A stretch of 64,000 nucleotides of DNA from Pseudoalteromonas sp. 3D05 (lineage in GTDB: Bacteria; Pseudomonadota; Gammaproteobacteria; Enterobacterales; Alteromonadaceae), in NCBI RefSeq assembly GCF_002723455.1, contig NZ_PDUS01000018.1, positions 1 through 64,000 of the forward strand, written 5' to 3'. How positions within the stretch are numbered: position 1 is the first letter of the stretch; each line of letters starts with the position of its first letter. The notes under the pieces were generated by a model. That model ran no database searches. It was given only the letters and a program-made list of their open reading frames with translations, and had not been told where the DNA came from. The position numbers were made by a program, and so were the translations under genes. Positions 48,392-57,789 of this stretch are shown here, one piece after another.

Positions 48392-49054
48392 ATGATAGGT
48401 CAAGAAATAGATTTACTAAGAAATTATCCTAAGTCCAAGCGTGATCTTTCTGGTAGATTAGAAGCCAAAAGTGAAGCAGTTAGAGCAATAGCGCGCCAAT
48501 TTGACAAGGATTTTTTTGATGGTGATAGAGAGCACGGCTATGGTGGTTTTAACTATCATTCACGGTTTTGGCAGCCAGTTGTGCCTGACTTCATCAGGCA
48601 CTTTGGCCTACAGGAAAGTAGCAGTTTATTAGACGTAGGCTGTGCAAAAGGATTCATGCTTTATGATATTTTACAACAGCTACCAAGAATGACATTAAGT
48701 GGGATAGATATATCCCAGTACGCATTAGACAATGCCAAACAGGAAGTAAAGCACTTATTACAACAAGGTTGCGCTACTGAATTACCATTCGAAGACAATT
48801 GTTTTGATGCAGTAATATCAATTAACACCATTCATAATTTAGATCTTAATAATTGTGCAAAAGCACTGCAAGAAATAGAGCGAGTCTCCAAAGCTAAAGC
48901 TTTTATTACTGTTGATGCATATAGAAATGAACAAGAAAAAGAACGTATGGAAGCCTGGAATCTAACAGCCAAAACAATGATGCATGTTGATCAGTGGAAA
49001 GAGTTTTTCAAAGACACAGGCTACACTGGCGACTTTTATTGGTTTATACCCTAA
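48392..49054 (+). CDS. Class I SAM-dependent methyltransferase
   Basis: A 220-residue methyltransferase. SAM motif I LLDVGCAKGFMLYDIL is near 77, SGIDISQYAL is motif post I, and LPFEDNCFDAVISINTIHNL is motif II. The small-molecule type, probably acting on a sugar. An N-terminal segment (1-60) with a YGGFNYHSRFW motif is shared by methyltransferases found in polysaccharide loci. Its stop overlaps the next start (TAATG). Confidence 0.82.
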   Translation: MIGQEIDLLRNYPKSKRDLSGRLEAKSEAVRAIARQFDKDFFDGDREHGYGGFNYHSRFWQPVVPDFIRHFGLQESSSLLDVGCAKGFMLYDILQQLPRMTLSGIDISQYALDNAKQEVKHLLQQGCATELPFEDNCFDAVISINTIHNLDLNNCAKALQEIERVSKAKAFITVDAYRNEQEKERMEAWNLTAKTMMHVDQWKEFFKDTGYTGDFYWFIP

Positions 49055-50010
49055 TGAAAAAACTTGATGCATATTTCGAATCATTAAGAATTCGTAAAAT
49101 AGAAGAAATGATAGCCTTACGCTACCCTGAGCAAGAGATGAGATGCCCAACACATCTGTCAATAGGCCAAGAGCTAGTACCTGTTGTCGTTTCTAATTTT
49201 TTATCTAAAGATGATAAAGCCTTCAGTTCACATAGAGCACATGCACACTATCTAGCCAAAGGCGGATCATTAAAGAAAATGATAGCTGAACTATATGGCA
49301 AAGCTACAGGCTGCACAGGTGGCAGAGGTGGCTCTATGCACTTAACAGACTTGGATTGCGGTTTTATAGCTAGCACTGCAATTGTAGGGAATAGTATACC
49401 ACTGGCTGTTGGTAGTGCGCTGAGTCAAAAACTACAAAAAAGCAATTTTTTGACCGTAAGTTATTTTGGTGATGGTGCAACAGAAGAAGGTGCTTTTTAC
49501 GAGTCGTTAAATTTTGCAGCAGTTAAATCTCTTCCCATATTATTCATTTGTGAGAATAATCGCTATTCAGTGTATAGCCCATTAGAAGTTCGTCAGCCAG
49601 CTAATAGAAGCATTACGGATTTAGCGCAATCAATTGGAGTTGAAAGCTTTCACGCTGATGGAAATCTTTTAATACCACTAACCCATGTTGTTCAGAGTGC
49701 TATCGAATATATTAGAAAGAATAATGGACCTGCGCTCATAGAGCTCGATACATATCGTCACAGAGAACATTGCGGTCCTAATTTTGACGATGACTTAAAC
49801 TACAGAGCTGCAGGTGAAGTTAAAACATGGCTTGATAAAGATCCATTAAAATTATTATTCGCAGAACTATCAGCAGATCAACATTTCGAGAAAACTCATA
49901 ACGAAATGGTTAGCAAAATAGAAAATGAAATAAATGATGCGTTTCTTTTTGCTGAAAACAGCCCTTTACCAAATCCACAGTTAAACAAAGAGTTTCTTTA
50001 TGCAAAATAA
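49054..50010 (+). CDS. Pyruvate dehydrogenase E1 alpha-like, thiamine diphosphate enzyme
   Basis: A 318-residue E1 alpha homologue. The thiamine diphosphate motif runs GDGATEEGAFYESLNFA to CENN, and HRAHAHYLAKGG and GCTGGRGGSMH are conserved. ATG 49054 gives a TAATG overlap with the methyltransferase; the longer frame lies inside it. The beta subunit follows with an 11-base overlap. No E2 or E3 gene is present, so the pair probably does not form acetyl-CoA but transfers a decarboxylated ketoacid unit to another acceptor such as a sugar (inference). Confidence 0.85.
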   Translation: MKKLDAYFESLRIRKIEEMIALRYPEQEMRCPTHLSIGQELVPVVVSNFLSKDDKAFSSHRAHAHYLAKGGSLKKMIAELYGKATGCTGGRGGSMHLTDLDCGFIASTAIVGNSIPLAVGSALSQKLQKSNFLTVSYFGDGATEEGAFYESLNFAAVKSLPILFICENNRYSVYSPLEVRQPANRSITDLAQSIGVESFHADGNLLIPLTHVVQSAIEYIRKNNGPALIELDTYRHREHCGPNFDDDLNYRAAGEVKTWLDKDPLKLLFAELSADQHFEKTHNEMVSKIENEINDAFLFAENSPLPNPQLNKEFLYAK

Positions 50011-51052
50011 AACAACAACATTCGCTGAAGAAATAAACCAAGCACAACACTGTGCCATGGCCGAAGACAATAGTATGATTTGTATGGGGTTAGGTATTAA
50101 TGATCCAAAAGCTATTTTCGGTACAACCACAGGCTTACAATCAAAGTTTGGCTCTGATCGTGTCTTTGATATGCCAACATCTGAAAATGCGATGACGGGT
50201 GTAGGGATAGGCGCAGCTATTACTGGTACACGCGTATTAATGACCCATCAACGAGTCGACTTTTTCTTGCTTGCCATGGACCAACTTGTAAACAATGCCG
50301 CTAAGTGGCACTACATGTTTAATGGGCAAATGACGGTACCTTTAACAATACGTTTAATCATAGGTAGGGGTTGGGGCCAAGGGCCCACTCATCAACAAAG
50401 CTTGCAATCATGGTTTGCACATATCCCTGGGTTAAAAGTTGTTACTCCAAGCTTAACTGATAATGTAGGACAACTACTTTATCAAAGTATAATGGATAAT
50501 AATCCAACTATTTTCCTTGAACATCGATGGCTGCATAACCAAGTTACAACACAAGGAAAGTGCCTTCCTTTACTTGGTGAACCAGAATTCACACGCACTG
50601 TAAGATCTGGAAAAGACTACACGATAATTAGCAATAGCTTTATGTTATCAGAGGCATTACAAGCCCACAGCCACCTTCTTCGCTATGGAATTGAATGTGA
50701 AATAATCGAAATATCCTCCCCGACTCATATTAACTGGACGCACATATTTGCATCAATAGAAAGAACAAAGCGCTGTTTAATAACTGAAATTGGTCATACT
50801 TTTAGCTCTGTCGCAAGCGAAATCTCCCATAGTATCTATTCAAGATATTATTCCTTGCTACAGTGTCCTATTAGTATTATAGGTTTGCCTCATTACCCTG
50901 AGCCCACCAGCTATAAGCTCACTAAGAACTACTACCCTAACGCGAATACTCTTTCATTAAAAATTGCTGAAGATATTGGTATAAATATTGCTAAAATCAA
51001 TCTAAATAAACACCATGATATTCCTGGTGAATGGTTTAAAGGACCCTTCTAA
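50000..51052 (+). CDS. Pyruvate dehydrogenase E1 beta-like partner
   Basis: A 350-residue beta subunit holding the catalytic Glu in DMPTSENAMTGVGIGAAI and the pyrimidine-binding region. LIIGRGWGQGPTHQQSLQSWFAHIPGL is the conserved interface. The C-terminal transketolase-like domain (about 205-330) is present. It overlaps the alpha subunit by 11 bases. Avilamycin clusters also pair E1 alpha/beta homologues with sugar pathways, to attach a two-carbon branch; a similar use here is inferred. Confidence 0.85.
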   Translation: MQNKTTTFAEEINQAQHCAMAEDNSMICMGLGINDPKAIFGTTTGLQSKFGSDRVFDMPTSENAMTGVGIGAAITGTRVLMTHQRVDFFLLAMDQLVNNAAKWHYMFNGQMTVPLTIRLIIGRGWGQGPTHQQSLQSWFAHIPGLKVVTPSLTDNVGQLLYQSIMDNNPTIFLEHRWLHNQVTTQGKCLPLLGEPEFTRTVRSGKDYTIISNSFMLSEALQAHSHLLRYGIECEIIEISSPTHINWTHIFASIERTKRCLITEIGHTFSSVASEISHSIYSRYYSLLQCPISIIGLPHYPEPTSYKLTKNYYPNANTLSLKIAEDIGINIAKINLNKHHDIPGEWFKGPF

Positions 51053-51054
51053 GT

Positions 51055-51834
51055 ATGGATTTGAAAATAAAAAATAAACTAGCTTTAGTTACAGGTAGTA
51101 GCGGAGGTTTAGGTGAAGCTATTGCTGAGTCACTCGCAAAGGAAGGCGTAGAAGTGATATGGGCTGCAAGAAATATTACTCAACTTAAAGCTAACGTAAA
51201 AAGATGTGAAGCCGCTTATGGTAATAAAAACCATATTATTGAAGCTGATTTAAAAGACGACAGTGGAGCAAATGTTTTAGCCGACGCGATGAAAAAAAAA
51301 GGGCTAATGCCTGATATAATCGTCAATAATGTAGGTGGGAATTTAGCGGTTACAGATCCCCTCTCAAATGTTGAAGATTGGAAGAAAGTATTCAACTTCA
51401 ACCTCTTTAATGCAATTGAACTGAATAACCACTTTTTAGATAATATGATAAAGAAAAAATGGGGCAGAATTTGTCATGTTTCTTCTATTGCTTCCCTTGA
51501 AAACCAAGGCGCACCTCAATATTGCGCATCAAAAGCAGCACTAAATGCCTATGTTCGCAGTGTCGGTAGGTATGTTTCTGAACATAACGTAATTATGACA
51601 GGGATCCTGCCAGGTGCTGTCTATACTGAAGGTGGATATTGGGATGAAACGAGCAAAGCAAGACCTGAACACGTTGAAAAATACCTTAATGAGCGCATGG
51701 CTATTAAACGCTTTGGCACTAGAGAAGAAATCAGTGAGTTAGTCGCTTTTTTAGTATCTGATAAAGCATCTTTTTGTGTAGGCACATCATTACTAGTTGA
51801 TGGTGGTCAAGGTCGAGCTTTTTTCGAGGGTTAA
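51055..51834 (+). CDS. Short-chain dehydrogenase/reductase
   Basis: A classical SDR of 259 residues. It has TGSSGGLGEAIA for NAD(P), NNVGGNLAV, catalytic Ser in CHVSSIAS and YCASK as YxxxK, and ends with the typical VGTSLLVDGGQ. It resembles 3-oxoacyl-ACP reductases. Placed after the E1 pair, it may reduce the keto group of the newly attached unit. Two bases separate it from E1 beta. Confidence 0.85.
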   Translation: MDLKIKNKLALVTGSSGGLGEAIAESLAKEGVEVIWAARNITQLKANVKRCEAAYGNKNHIIEADLKDDSGANVLADAMKKKGLMPDIIVNNVGGNLAVTDPLSNVEDWKKVFNFNLFNAIELNNHFLDNMIKKKWGRICHVSSIASLENQGAPQYCASKAALNAYVRSVGRYVSEHNVIMTGILPGAVYTEGGYWDETSKARPEHVEKYLNERMAIKRFGTREEISELVAFLVSDKASFCVGTSLLVDGGQGRAFFEG

Positions 51835-51838
51835 TCAA

Positions 51839-52603
51839 ATGAATCAAGATCTTAGAAAACGTATTGCGGAAATTATTTTTAAATCCAAAGAAGGTCATAT
51901 CCCAAGTTCATATTCAATTGTTGATATTATTAACTACCTTTATACAGATATTCTTGCCTATAAGTCTGATCAACCTCAATGGGATGACAGAGATTATTTT
52001 ATTTTATCTAAAGGGCATGGTTGTGCAGCTCTATGGGTCGTTTTAGAAAAAGTAGGCCTCCTCTGTAGTAGCCAGCTTGAGAATTACTCGCAGTTTGGTG
52101 GTGTTTTAGGCGGTCACCCTGACCGAACTAAAGTACCTTTTGTAGAAGCATCAACAGGCTCATTAGGCCATGGTATGCCTATGGCCGTAGGTACCGCACT
52201 TGCACTTAAGATTAAACAACAAGAAAATCGTGTTTTCTGCTTAGTCGGAGATGGTGAATGCCACGAGGGCACTATCTGGGAAAGCGCTCATATCGCAGCT
52301 AACCGTGAACTAGACAACCTAACGGTCATCGTTGATTGGAATCAGTCAGCAGCACAACTTTGCCCAATAGATGACTTACCCGCTAAATGGAAAAGCTTTG
52401 GTTGGCGTGTCATTGTATTTGATGGCCATGATCTAAACTCTATCAAAAATGCTTTTTCTCAAGGAGCTTGCTCTAAACCAACTGTATTAATTGCTAAGAA
52501 TATAAAAGGCAAAGGCGTATCATTTACACAAGGACATGGTGCTTGGCACCATAAAATTCCAAATGAATCAGAGCTACAAGAAATTTTTAAGGCGCTAACA
52601 TGA
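51839..52603 (+). CDS. Transketolase, N-terminal (thiamine diphosphate-binding) subunit
   Basis: The N-terminal half of a split transketolase, 254 residues. The cofactor motif runs GDGECHEGTIWESAHIAA to DWNQSAA. SKGHGCAALW and GGHPDRTKVPFVEASTGSLGHGMPMAVG are conserved. ATG 51839 follows homology; the longer frame begins inside the SDR gene. Split transketolases in surface-sugar loci are thought to transfer two-carbon ketol units to or from sugar phosphates. Confidence 0.88.
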   Translation: MNQDLRKRIAEIIFKSKEGHIPSSYSIVDIINYLYTDILAYKSDQPQWDDRDYFILSKGHGCAALWVVLEKVGLLCSSQLENYSQFGGVLGGHPDRTKVPFVEASTGSLGHGMPMAVGTALALKIKQQENRVFCLVGDGECHEGTIWESAHIAANRELDNLTVIVDWNQSAAQLCPIDDLPAKWKSFGWRVIVFDGHDLNSIKNAFSQGACSKPTVLIAKNIKGKGVSFTQGHGAWHHKIPNESELQEIFKALT

Positions 52604-53526
52604 ATAACCTAAGACAAGCATTTGCTGATAAAATGATCGAAGTCGGAGAAGCTGATCCTAACCTTGTCGTTATGGTTGGTGATATAAGTCATGGGATTCT
52701 AAAACCATTTGCAGCCAAATTTCCTTCACGTTATTTTAATATTGGTATTTGTGAACCTTCTATTGTAGGCATTGCAGCTGGTATAGCTGCTACTGGTTTA
52801 ATTCCTGTAGCGCATACTATTGCGCCATTTTTAATTGAGCGCTCGTTTGAACAAATAAAACTAGATTTTGCTTATCAACAATTAGGAGGAAATTTTATTA
52901 CTGTAGGTGGTGCTTTTGACTACGCGCAGCTCGGTTGCAGCCATCACTGTTATAGTGATGTTTCATTAATGTGCCAATTAGATAATTCGATAGTAACAAG
53001 CCCTGCAAGCGACCATGAATTTTCAGTGCTATTCTCACAAGTATATAATAGAGGCACGATTAATTATTTCAAATTGACTGAAAACCCACATGATTTCACT
53101 TTTTCTAATCCCATAGAGATTGGAAAGGCAGTGCAAATTAAAGAGGGAACTGATATCTCAATCATCGCAGTTGGACCACAGCTTAAACAAGCATTAGTTG
53201 CAAGTAAACAACTTGAATCTTCTGGATACACAGTTGATCTTATATACATACATACCATTAAGCCATTTGACACTCAGAGTGTCGTTGCAAGCATCGCAAA
53301 AACCAAAAAAGTCATTGTCTGTGAAGAGCTATCAGCACATAGTGGAGTTTTTGATTTGGTATTGCGCTGCTGGGCTAGTCAAGATAAAGCACAGTTTAAA
53401 CAATTAGCTATTCATAAAATGATACATGATTACGGTAACTATGAAGAGCTTTGCCAAGTAGCTGGGCTAGCACCTGAACATATTATCTCAGCTGCTAATA
53501 AGTTATTATCTACAGTGGAAAATTAA
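52600..53526 (+). CDS. Transketolase, C-terminal subunit
   Basis: The second half of the split transketolase, 308 residues. The pyrimidine domain carries the catalytic Glu in FNIGICEPSIVGIAAGIAATG and the AFDYAQLGCSHHCYSD loop. The C-terminal regulatory-like domain (about 190-300) has TIKPFD. It overlaps the N-terminal subunit by 4 bases. With its partner it may build the carbon skeleton used by the GmhA-like isomerase (inference). Confidence 0.88.
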   Translation: MNNLRQAFADKMIEVGEADPNLVVMVGDISHGILKPFAAKFPSRYFNIGICEPSIVGIAAGIAATGLIPVAHTIAPFLIERSFEQIKLDFAYQQLGGNFITVGGAFDYAQLGCSHHCYSDVSLMCQLDNSIVTSPASDHEFSVLFSQVYNRGTINYFKLTENPHDFTFSNPIEIGKAVQIKEGTDISIIAVGPQLKQALVASKQLESSGYTVDLIYIHTIKPFDTQSVVASIAKTKKVIVCEELSAHSGVFDLVLRCWASQDKAQFKQLAIHKMIHDYGNYEELCQVAGLAPEHIISAANKLLSTVEN

Positions 53527-53528
53527 AG

Positions 53529-54764
53529 ATGAATTTGGAGCACGAACTAGCAAAATATAAAAATATAAGTTTCGAGAGTAGAGTGGCTTGCTCAGTCTGT
53601 GCATCAATGGGTATCGTTCCTATTTTGGAGCTACCTAATCTCCCATTAACTGAAATTTTTATCTCTCAACCTGGTAGCCCTACCCTTGGGGAAACAGATC
53701 AAGCACTCCACTACTGTAGTCATTGCGGACACGCTCAACTGCAAAATATTCTTGATCAATCCCTATTATATTCAAACAAATCAGGTTATGAATTTAGGAC
53801 ATCGCAAAGTTATACAGGTAGAAACACAACGGAATTTTTCCTTAATTTCTTTTCTTCCTTGAAATTTAAGGATCATTTTCAATGCGTGCTAGAAGTAGGC
53901 TGCAATGATGGTTTTTTATTAAAAAAACTCAAACCATTTGCAAACAGCTTGATAGGTATCGACCCTATTCTTAAAGATAATGAGCATCATATAAATGATG
54001 AAAAGATCACCGTGTTCGGCGATTTTTTTGAAAATTGTGATATCGTTGAAAAACCTGACCTTATAATTTGTAAAGATGTTATTGAACATGTTGCTGATCC
54101 TAAGTCACTCATAGCAGAGCTAATTAATAAAGCGTCTGATAATGCCCTTTTTATGATTCAAGTGCCTATATTGGATAAAATAATTGAAAATTACAATTTT
54201 GATCATATTTTCCATCAACACTTAAATTATTTTAGCGTGTCATCATTTACCTTTTTATTGGAATCGCTAGGATGCAGTTTAATTGATTACACCGTCAATG
54301 AAGATCACTGGAACAGTGGTATTTTTGCGTTTACGAATAAAAAAAATTCAAACTCGCTTAAAGTAAAAAAAATATCACTCAATGAAATAGAGCAAAGTTT
54401 GCGTGTCTATAAATCTCAATTAAATGCTTGTGAACTAGCATTGGAGGCTGCGGCTTCTCGACTTCCTGTCTACGGGTATGGTGCTGCACTTATGCTTCCG
54501 GTGATCAAATATCACTTCCCAAACAAACTTGCTTCTATCAGTAAAATTTTTGATGATAATCCATCAAGAGATGGGCAATTTTATCTTAATTCTACAACTC
54601 CTATTGTGACAACTAGCCAAATGATAGATATCACCAATAGTGCCGTCATGTTGACTGCATTTTCATCAAGACTAAATGCGAAAAGAATGTTAAACAGGCT
54701 TAATACTGAATTAAATCCAATACAAATCTATTACCCATTTAATTTATTAAATGGTGCAATATAA
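53529..54764 (+). CDS. Sugar C-methyltransferase (zinc-binding, NovU/TylC3-type)
   Basis: A 411-residue three-part methyltransferase. The N-terminal zinc finger has CSVC and CSHCGHAQ. The SAM domain has VLEVGCNDGFLLKKL, CKDVIEHV and the family active-site stretch FDHIFHQHLNYFSVSSF. The C-terminal Rossmann-like domain (about 300-411) has YGYGAALMLPVI. This architecture belongs to C-methyltransferases that make branched deoxysugars from 4-keto intermediates, suggesting the final sugar has a methyl branch. Confidence 0.87.
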   Translation: MNLEHELAKYKNISFESRVACSVCASMGIVPILELPNLPLTEIFISQPGSPTLGETDQALHYCSHCGHAQLQNILDQSLLYSNKSGYEFRTSQSYTGRNTTEFFLNFFSSLKFKDHFQCVLEVGCNDGFLLKKLKPFANSLIGIDPILKDNEHHINDEKITVFGDFFENCDIVEKPDLIICKDVIEHVADPKSLIAELINKASDNALFMIQVPILDKIIENYNFDHIFHQHLNYFSVSSFTFLLESLGCSLIDYTVNEDHWNSGIFAFTNKKNSNSLKVKKISLNEIEQSLRVYKSQLNACELALEAAASRLPVYGYGAALMLPVIKYHFPNKLASISKIFDDNPSRDGQFYLNSTTPIVTTSQMIDITNSAVMLTAFSSRLNAKRMLNRLNTELNPIQIYYPFNLLNGAI

Positions 54765-54775
54765 GGAGTTAAGGG

Positions 54776-55855
54776 ATGCCATCTTTTCATAATAAACATG
54801 AAGATATAACAAATAAAATATATTCAGGTGAGCTGATAATGCCTCATAGGTATGTCTTTGTATTAACCAACCTGTGTAATCTGGACTGTAATTTTTGCTT
54901 CCAAGATCGAGATCGTCGTGACGATGCAATGACGACACAAGATTGGCTAAATGTTGTTAAACAGCTGCCAGAGTATGCTCGTGTTACATTTACTGGAGGA
55001 GAACCATTAGCATTCAAAGACTTTGAAGTCATAGTAAATGCTGTTGCCGATAAACACGAATGTAATATTATTACAAATGGCTTATTATTATCCGAAAAGA
55101 AAATTGACTTTATTCTAAGCAAGCCAAACTTTAAAGTGCTATCAATTTCTATTGATGATATAGGTAATCTAAATAGAGACGTTAAACCTAGGCAATGGCA
55201 AAGTTTATTAGCTGTAATAGATTACTTCCACTTAAGAAAAAAAGAACTGAAAAGCGATTGCATTCTAGATATTAAAACAGTGGTATTAGATAAGAATTCC
55301 AGTGATTTATTTTCAATTCATAAATATTGTGTTGAAGTACTCAAAGCGAATACACATGCTTTTCAGTTTCTAAAAGGCAGTCATTTACAGCATTCTGACA
55401 AAATGCATGAAATGATAGACATGTACACAACATCTAACGCACCAACTTACCAACATTTTGATGTTATTTTGCAGCAATTAGAAATGATAAGGCAATTTAA
55501 TCAAACAAGTATTTGTAAGACATTTGTACACCCAAAAATATGTGATTTGAGCTCATCACAACCCATCCCTAAAGTATCATTCATTAATAGTGCGCGTTTC
55601 AAACCCCAAAATTATCAAGCGTGTAAATTTCCATGGTCCAGTGTTCACATTAACGTAGATGGGCACTTATTTCCATGTATTGCCGTTAGCATGGGTAATG
55701 TTAAAACAACAAAATTAATAGATATTATCGAAGGAGACCTATTTAAAGAATTTAAAAGTGCTCTGTCAAAACACTTAGTCGAGGGATGTAATCGATGCGG
55801 CTGGATCCGCCCTAATGATAATATGTCTATTATTAATACCATTAACGTTGAGTAG
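54776..55855 (+). CDS. Radical SAM enzyme with C-terminal cysteine domain
   Basis: A 359-residue radical SAM protein. The iron-sulfur motif is C34-x3-C38-x2-C41 (LCNLDCNFC), then FTGGEPLAF and SISIDDIG. The C-terminal region (about 280-345) holds further cysteines (ACKFPWSSVHINVDGHLFPC, GCNRCGW), recalling SPASM-type auxiliary cluster binding. AAGGAG precedes the ATG. Could catalyse a dehydration, epimerisation or carbon-skeleton change of the sugar; reaction unknown. Confidence 0.85.
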   Translation: MPSFHNKHEDITNKIYSGELIMPHRYVFVLTNLCNLDCNFCFQDRDRRDDAMTTQDWLNVVKQLPEYARVTFTGGEPLAFKDFEVIVNAVADKHECNIITNGLLLSEKKIDFILSKPNFKVLSISIDDIGNLNRDVKPRQWQSLLAVIDYFHLRKKELKSDCILDIKTVVLDKNSSDLFSIHKYCVEVLKANTHAFQFLKGSHLQHSDKMHEMIDMYTTSNAPTYQHFDVILQQLEMIRQFNQTSICKTFVHPKICDLSSSQPIPKVSFINSARFKPQNYQACKFPWSSVHINVDGHLFPCIAVSMGNVKTTKLIDIIEGDLFKEFKSALSKHLVEGCNRCGWIRPNDNMSIINTINVE

Positions 55856-55861
55856 CATTAA

Positions 55862-56710
55862 ATGAAGAAGTTAGTTGTTTTAGGTGGTACAGGGTATATA
55901 GGGAAAAATGTTGTAAATACTTTTTCAAACAATGGCTGTAAAGTTTACTCCCTAGGCAGTAAACATATTGATCTTAACGATTTATTGCACTCCCCTACAA
56001 AACTAGCTCGGCTTTTAAAAGGAGCTGATAGCCTTATTATTTGCTCTGCTATAACGAGGACAACAGCCAATGATTCTAATAGTTGTTTTACCAACATAAA
56101 CCAACTGAACACAATTATGCAAGCTTGTGAATTAGAACTCCCTAAACATATTGTCTATTGTAGTGCCGCAGATGTTTATGGCCACGGAGGCAGTCTAATA
56201 ACTGAAGATGCTCCAATCTCTCCAATGAATGAATATGGTGCTTTTAAAGCTTTTAGCGAAAAAATGCTACAGCTAAACTTTAGTGAAAGATGTACTGTCT
56301 CAATTTTAAGGTTTTCTGGTGTTTTTGGTGGAGATAGCGATCAAACAAGTTTAATTAATAGACTCACTCAATCCATACAAATGGGAAAGGAAATAACCCT
56401 TTCAAATAATGGGCTTAGCAAAAGGGATTACCTCCCGGTTTCGTTACTTTGTGATGCTATTGTTGAAATTATTAACCTTAAATATGCTGGAATATTTAAC
56501 GTTTCAACTGGCCAAGAAAAAAATATCGTTGATACAGTTAAGTTTATTGAACAACTAATAGGTAAAAAAGCTAACTTAATTTTAACTGATAATTTTTCAG
56601 AACGTGATTTTAACCTTTCTTTATCGAATACAAAACTGCATTTGATGCTACCTCAATTAAGTATTCCATCACTAAATTCTGCCCTTAAAGTCGCAGTTAA
56701 AAGGTCTTAA
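55862..56710 (+). CDS. NAD-dependent epimerase/reductase (extended SDR)
   Basis: A 282-residue SDR with LGGTGYIG, YCSAADVYGHGG and YGAFK (YxxxK), plus RFSGVFGG. The size and SLSKRDYLPVS-like region resemble 4-ketoreductases and UDP-sugar epimerases. It sits between the radical SAM gene and an alcohol dehydrogenase, spaced by 6 and 2 bases. Substrate not assignable. Confidence 0.82.
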   Translation: MKKLVVLGGTGYIGKNVVNTFSNNGCKVYSLGSKHIDLNDLLHSPTKLARLLKGADSLIICSAITRTTANDSNSCFTNINQLNTIMQACELELPKHIVYCSAADVYGHGGSLITEDAPISPMNEYGAFKAFSEKMLQLNFSERCTVSILRFSGVFGGDSDQTSLINRLTQSIQMGKEITLSNNGLSKRDYLPVSLLCDAIVEIINLKYAGIFNVSTGQEKNIVDTVKFIEQLIGKKANLILTDNFSERDFNLSLSNTKLHLMLPQLSIPSLNSALKVAVKRS

Positions 56711-56712
56711 CA

Positions 56713-57789
56713 ATGAATAGTAAACCATCTCATGTAGACAGCTTTAAAGCCGCTATTCTGACTGAAGTAAATCAAGATATTAATATAATGAATATCCATT
56801 TTCCTAAAGTGGGGTATGGTCAAGTACTTGTAAAATTGTCCATGGCGGGAATTTGCCGAAGTCAGCTCATGGAAGCAAAAGGCAAACGTGGTAAAGATCG
56901 CTTTTTACCTCATATGCTTGGTCATGAAGGAGTAGCTAATGTGGTCGAAGTAGGTGAAGGTGTTACAAAAGTCTCAGTTGGACAACGTGTCATTTTAGGA
57001 TGGTTGAAAGGAGATGGTATAGATTCTGGTGGGTCAATATTAAAAAGTACTGATGGCGTGAATATTAATGCTGGTCCAGTGACAACATTTTCCCAATACT
57101 CACTCGTCTCAGAAAATAGACTCACCCCCTGTCCTGAATGCATATCAGATGAAATTGCGGTTCTACTTGGGTGTGCGCTACCAACTGGTGCTGGAATGGT
57201 CCTTAATCAGGTAAAACCCGACAAAAATGCTGATGTTTTATTAGTCGGTCTAGGTGGTATTGGCCTGAGCGCTCTTCTCATGCTAAGTTATTTTTCACCT
57301 AGAACAATTTCAGTTATTGATAAGTGCGAAAAGAAACTAGAGATTGCAAAGCAGCTGGGGGCTACTCATTGCTTTGCATATAATGCAGATGTAAAAAAAC
57401 AAGTTGAAAAATTATTTCCAAGCGGTTATCCATTTTCGATTGAATGTGCAGGTACGACACAATCTATTGAGCTCGCATTTGAGCTGACATCTAAACTAGG
57501 AAGTTGTGTGTTCGCATCACACCCGCCAAATGGAGAGAAAATTAGACTGGACCCACACCAGTTAATTTGTGGAAAAACAATTAAAGGAAGCTGGGGTGGC
57601 AATTGTTTTCCAGATACCGACTTGGAGATTATAGGTAAATATATCCAATCATTAAATATTGCGACTGAATTACTGGTGTCTCATAAGTTTTCTCTTTTTG
57701 AAATAAATACAGCGCTCAACACTATGGAAAATGGGGATGTAACCCGTGTTTTCATTGATTTCAAATTGGGTATGAATTATGGAAATTGA
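56713..57789 (+). CDS. Zinc-type medium-chain alcohol dehydrogenase
   Basis: A 358-residue MDR protein. The catalytic zinc ligands appear as Cys in GICRSQ, His in LGHEG and Cys in LLGCALPTGAG. The NAD(P) motif is VGLGGIGL. The four-cysteine structural-zinc lobe of classical ADHs is missing: the loop at about 95-115 contains no cysteine pair. Likely oxidises or reduces a sugar carbonyl in the right-arm pathway. Its stop overlaps the next gene by 11 bases. Confidence 0.84.
   Translation: MNSKPSHVDSFKAAILTEVNQDINIMNIHFPKVGYGQVLVKLSMAGICRSQLMEAKGKRGKDRFLPHMLGHEGVANVVEVGEGVTKVSVGQRVILGWLKGDGIDSGGSILKSTDGVNINAGPVTTFSQYSLVSENRLTPCPECISDEIAVLLGCALPTGAGMVLNQVKPDKNADVLLVGLGGIGLSALLMLSYFSPRTISVIDKCEKKLEIAKQLGATHCFAYNADVKKQVEKLFPSGYPFSIECAGTTQSIELAFELTSKLGSCVFASHPPNGEKIRLDPHQLICGKTIKGSWGGNCFPDTDLEIIGKYIQSLNIATELLVSHKFSLFEINTALNTMENGDVTRVFIDFKLGMNYGN

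Noticed and set aside
49054..51052. Ordinary pyruvate or acetoin dehydrogenase operon
   Set aside because: No E2, E3 or acetoin regulator nearby, and all neighbours are sugar genes.
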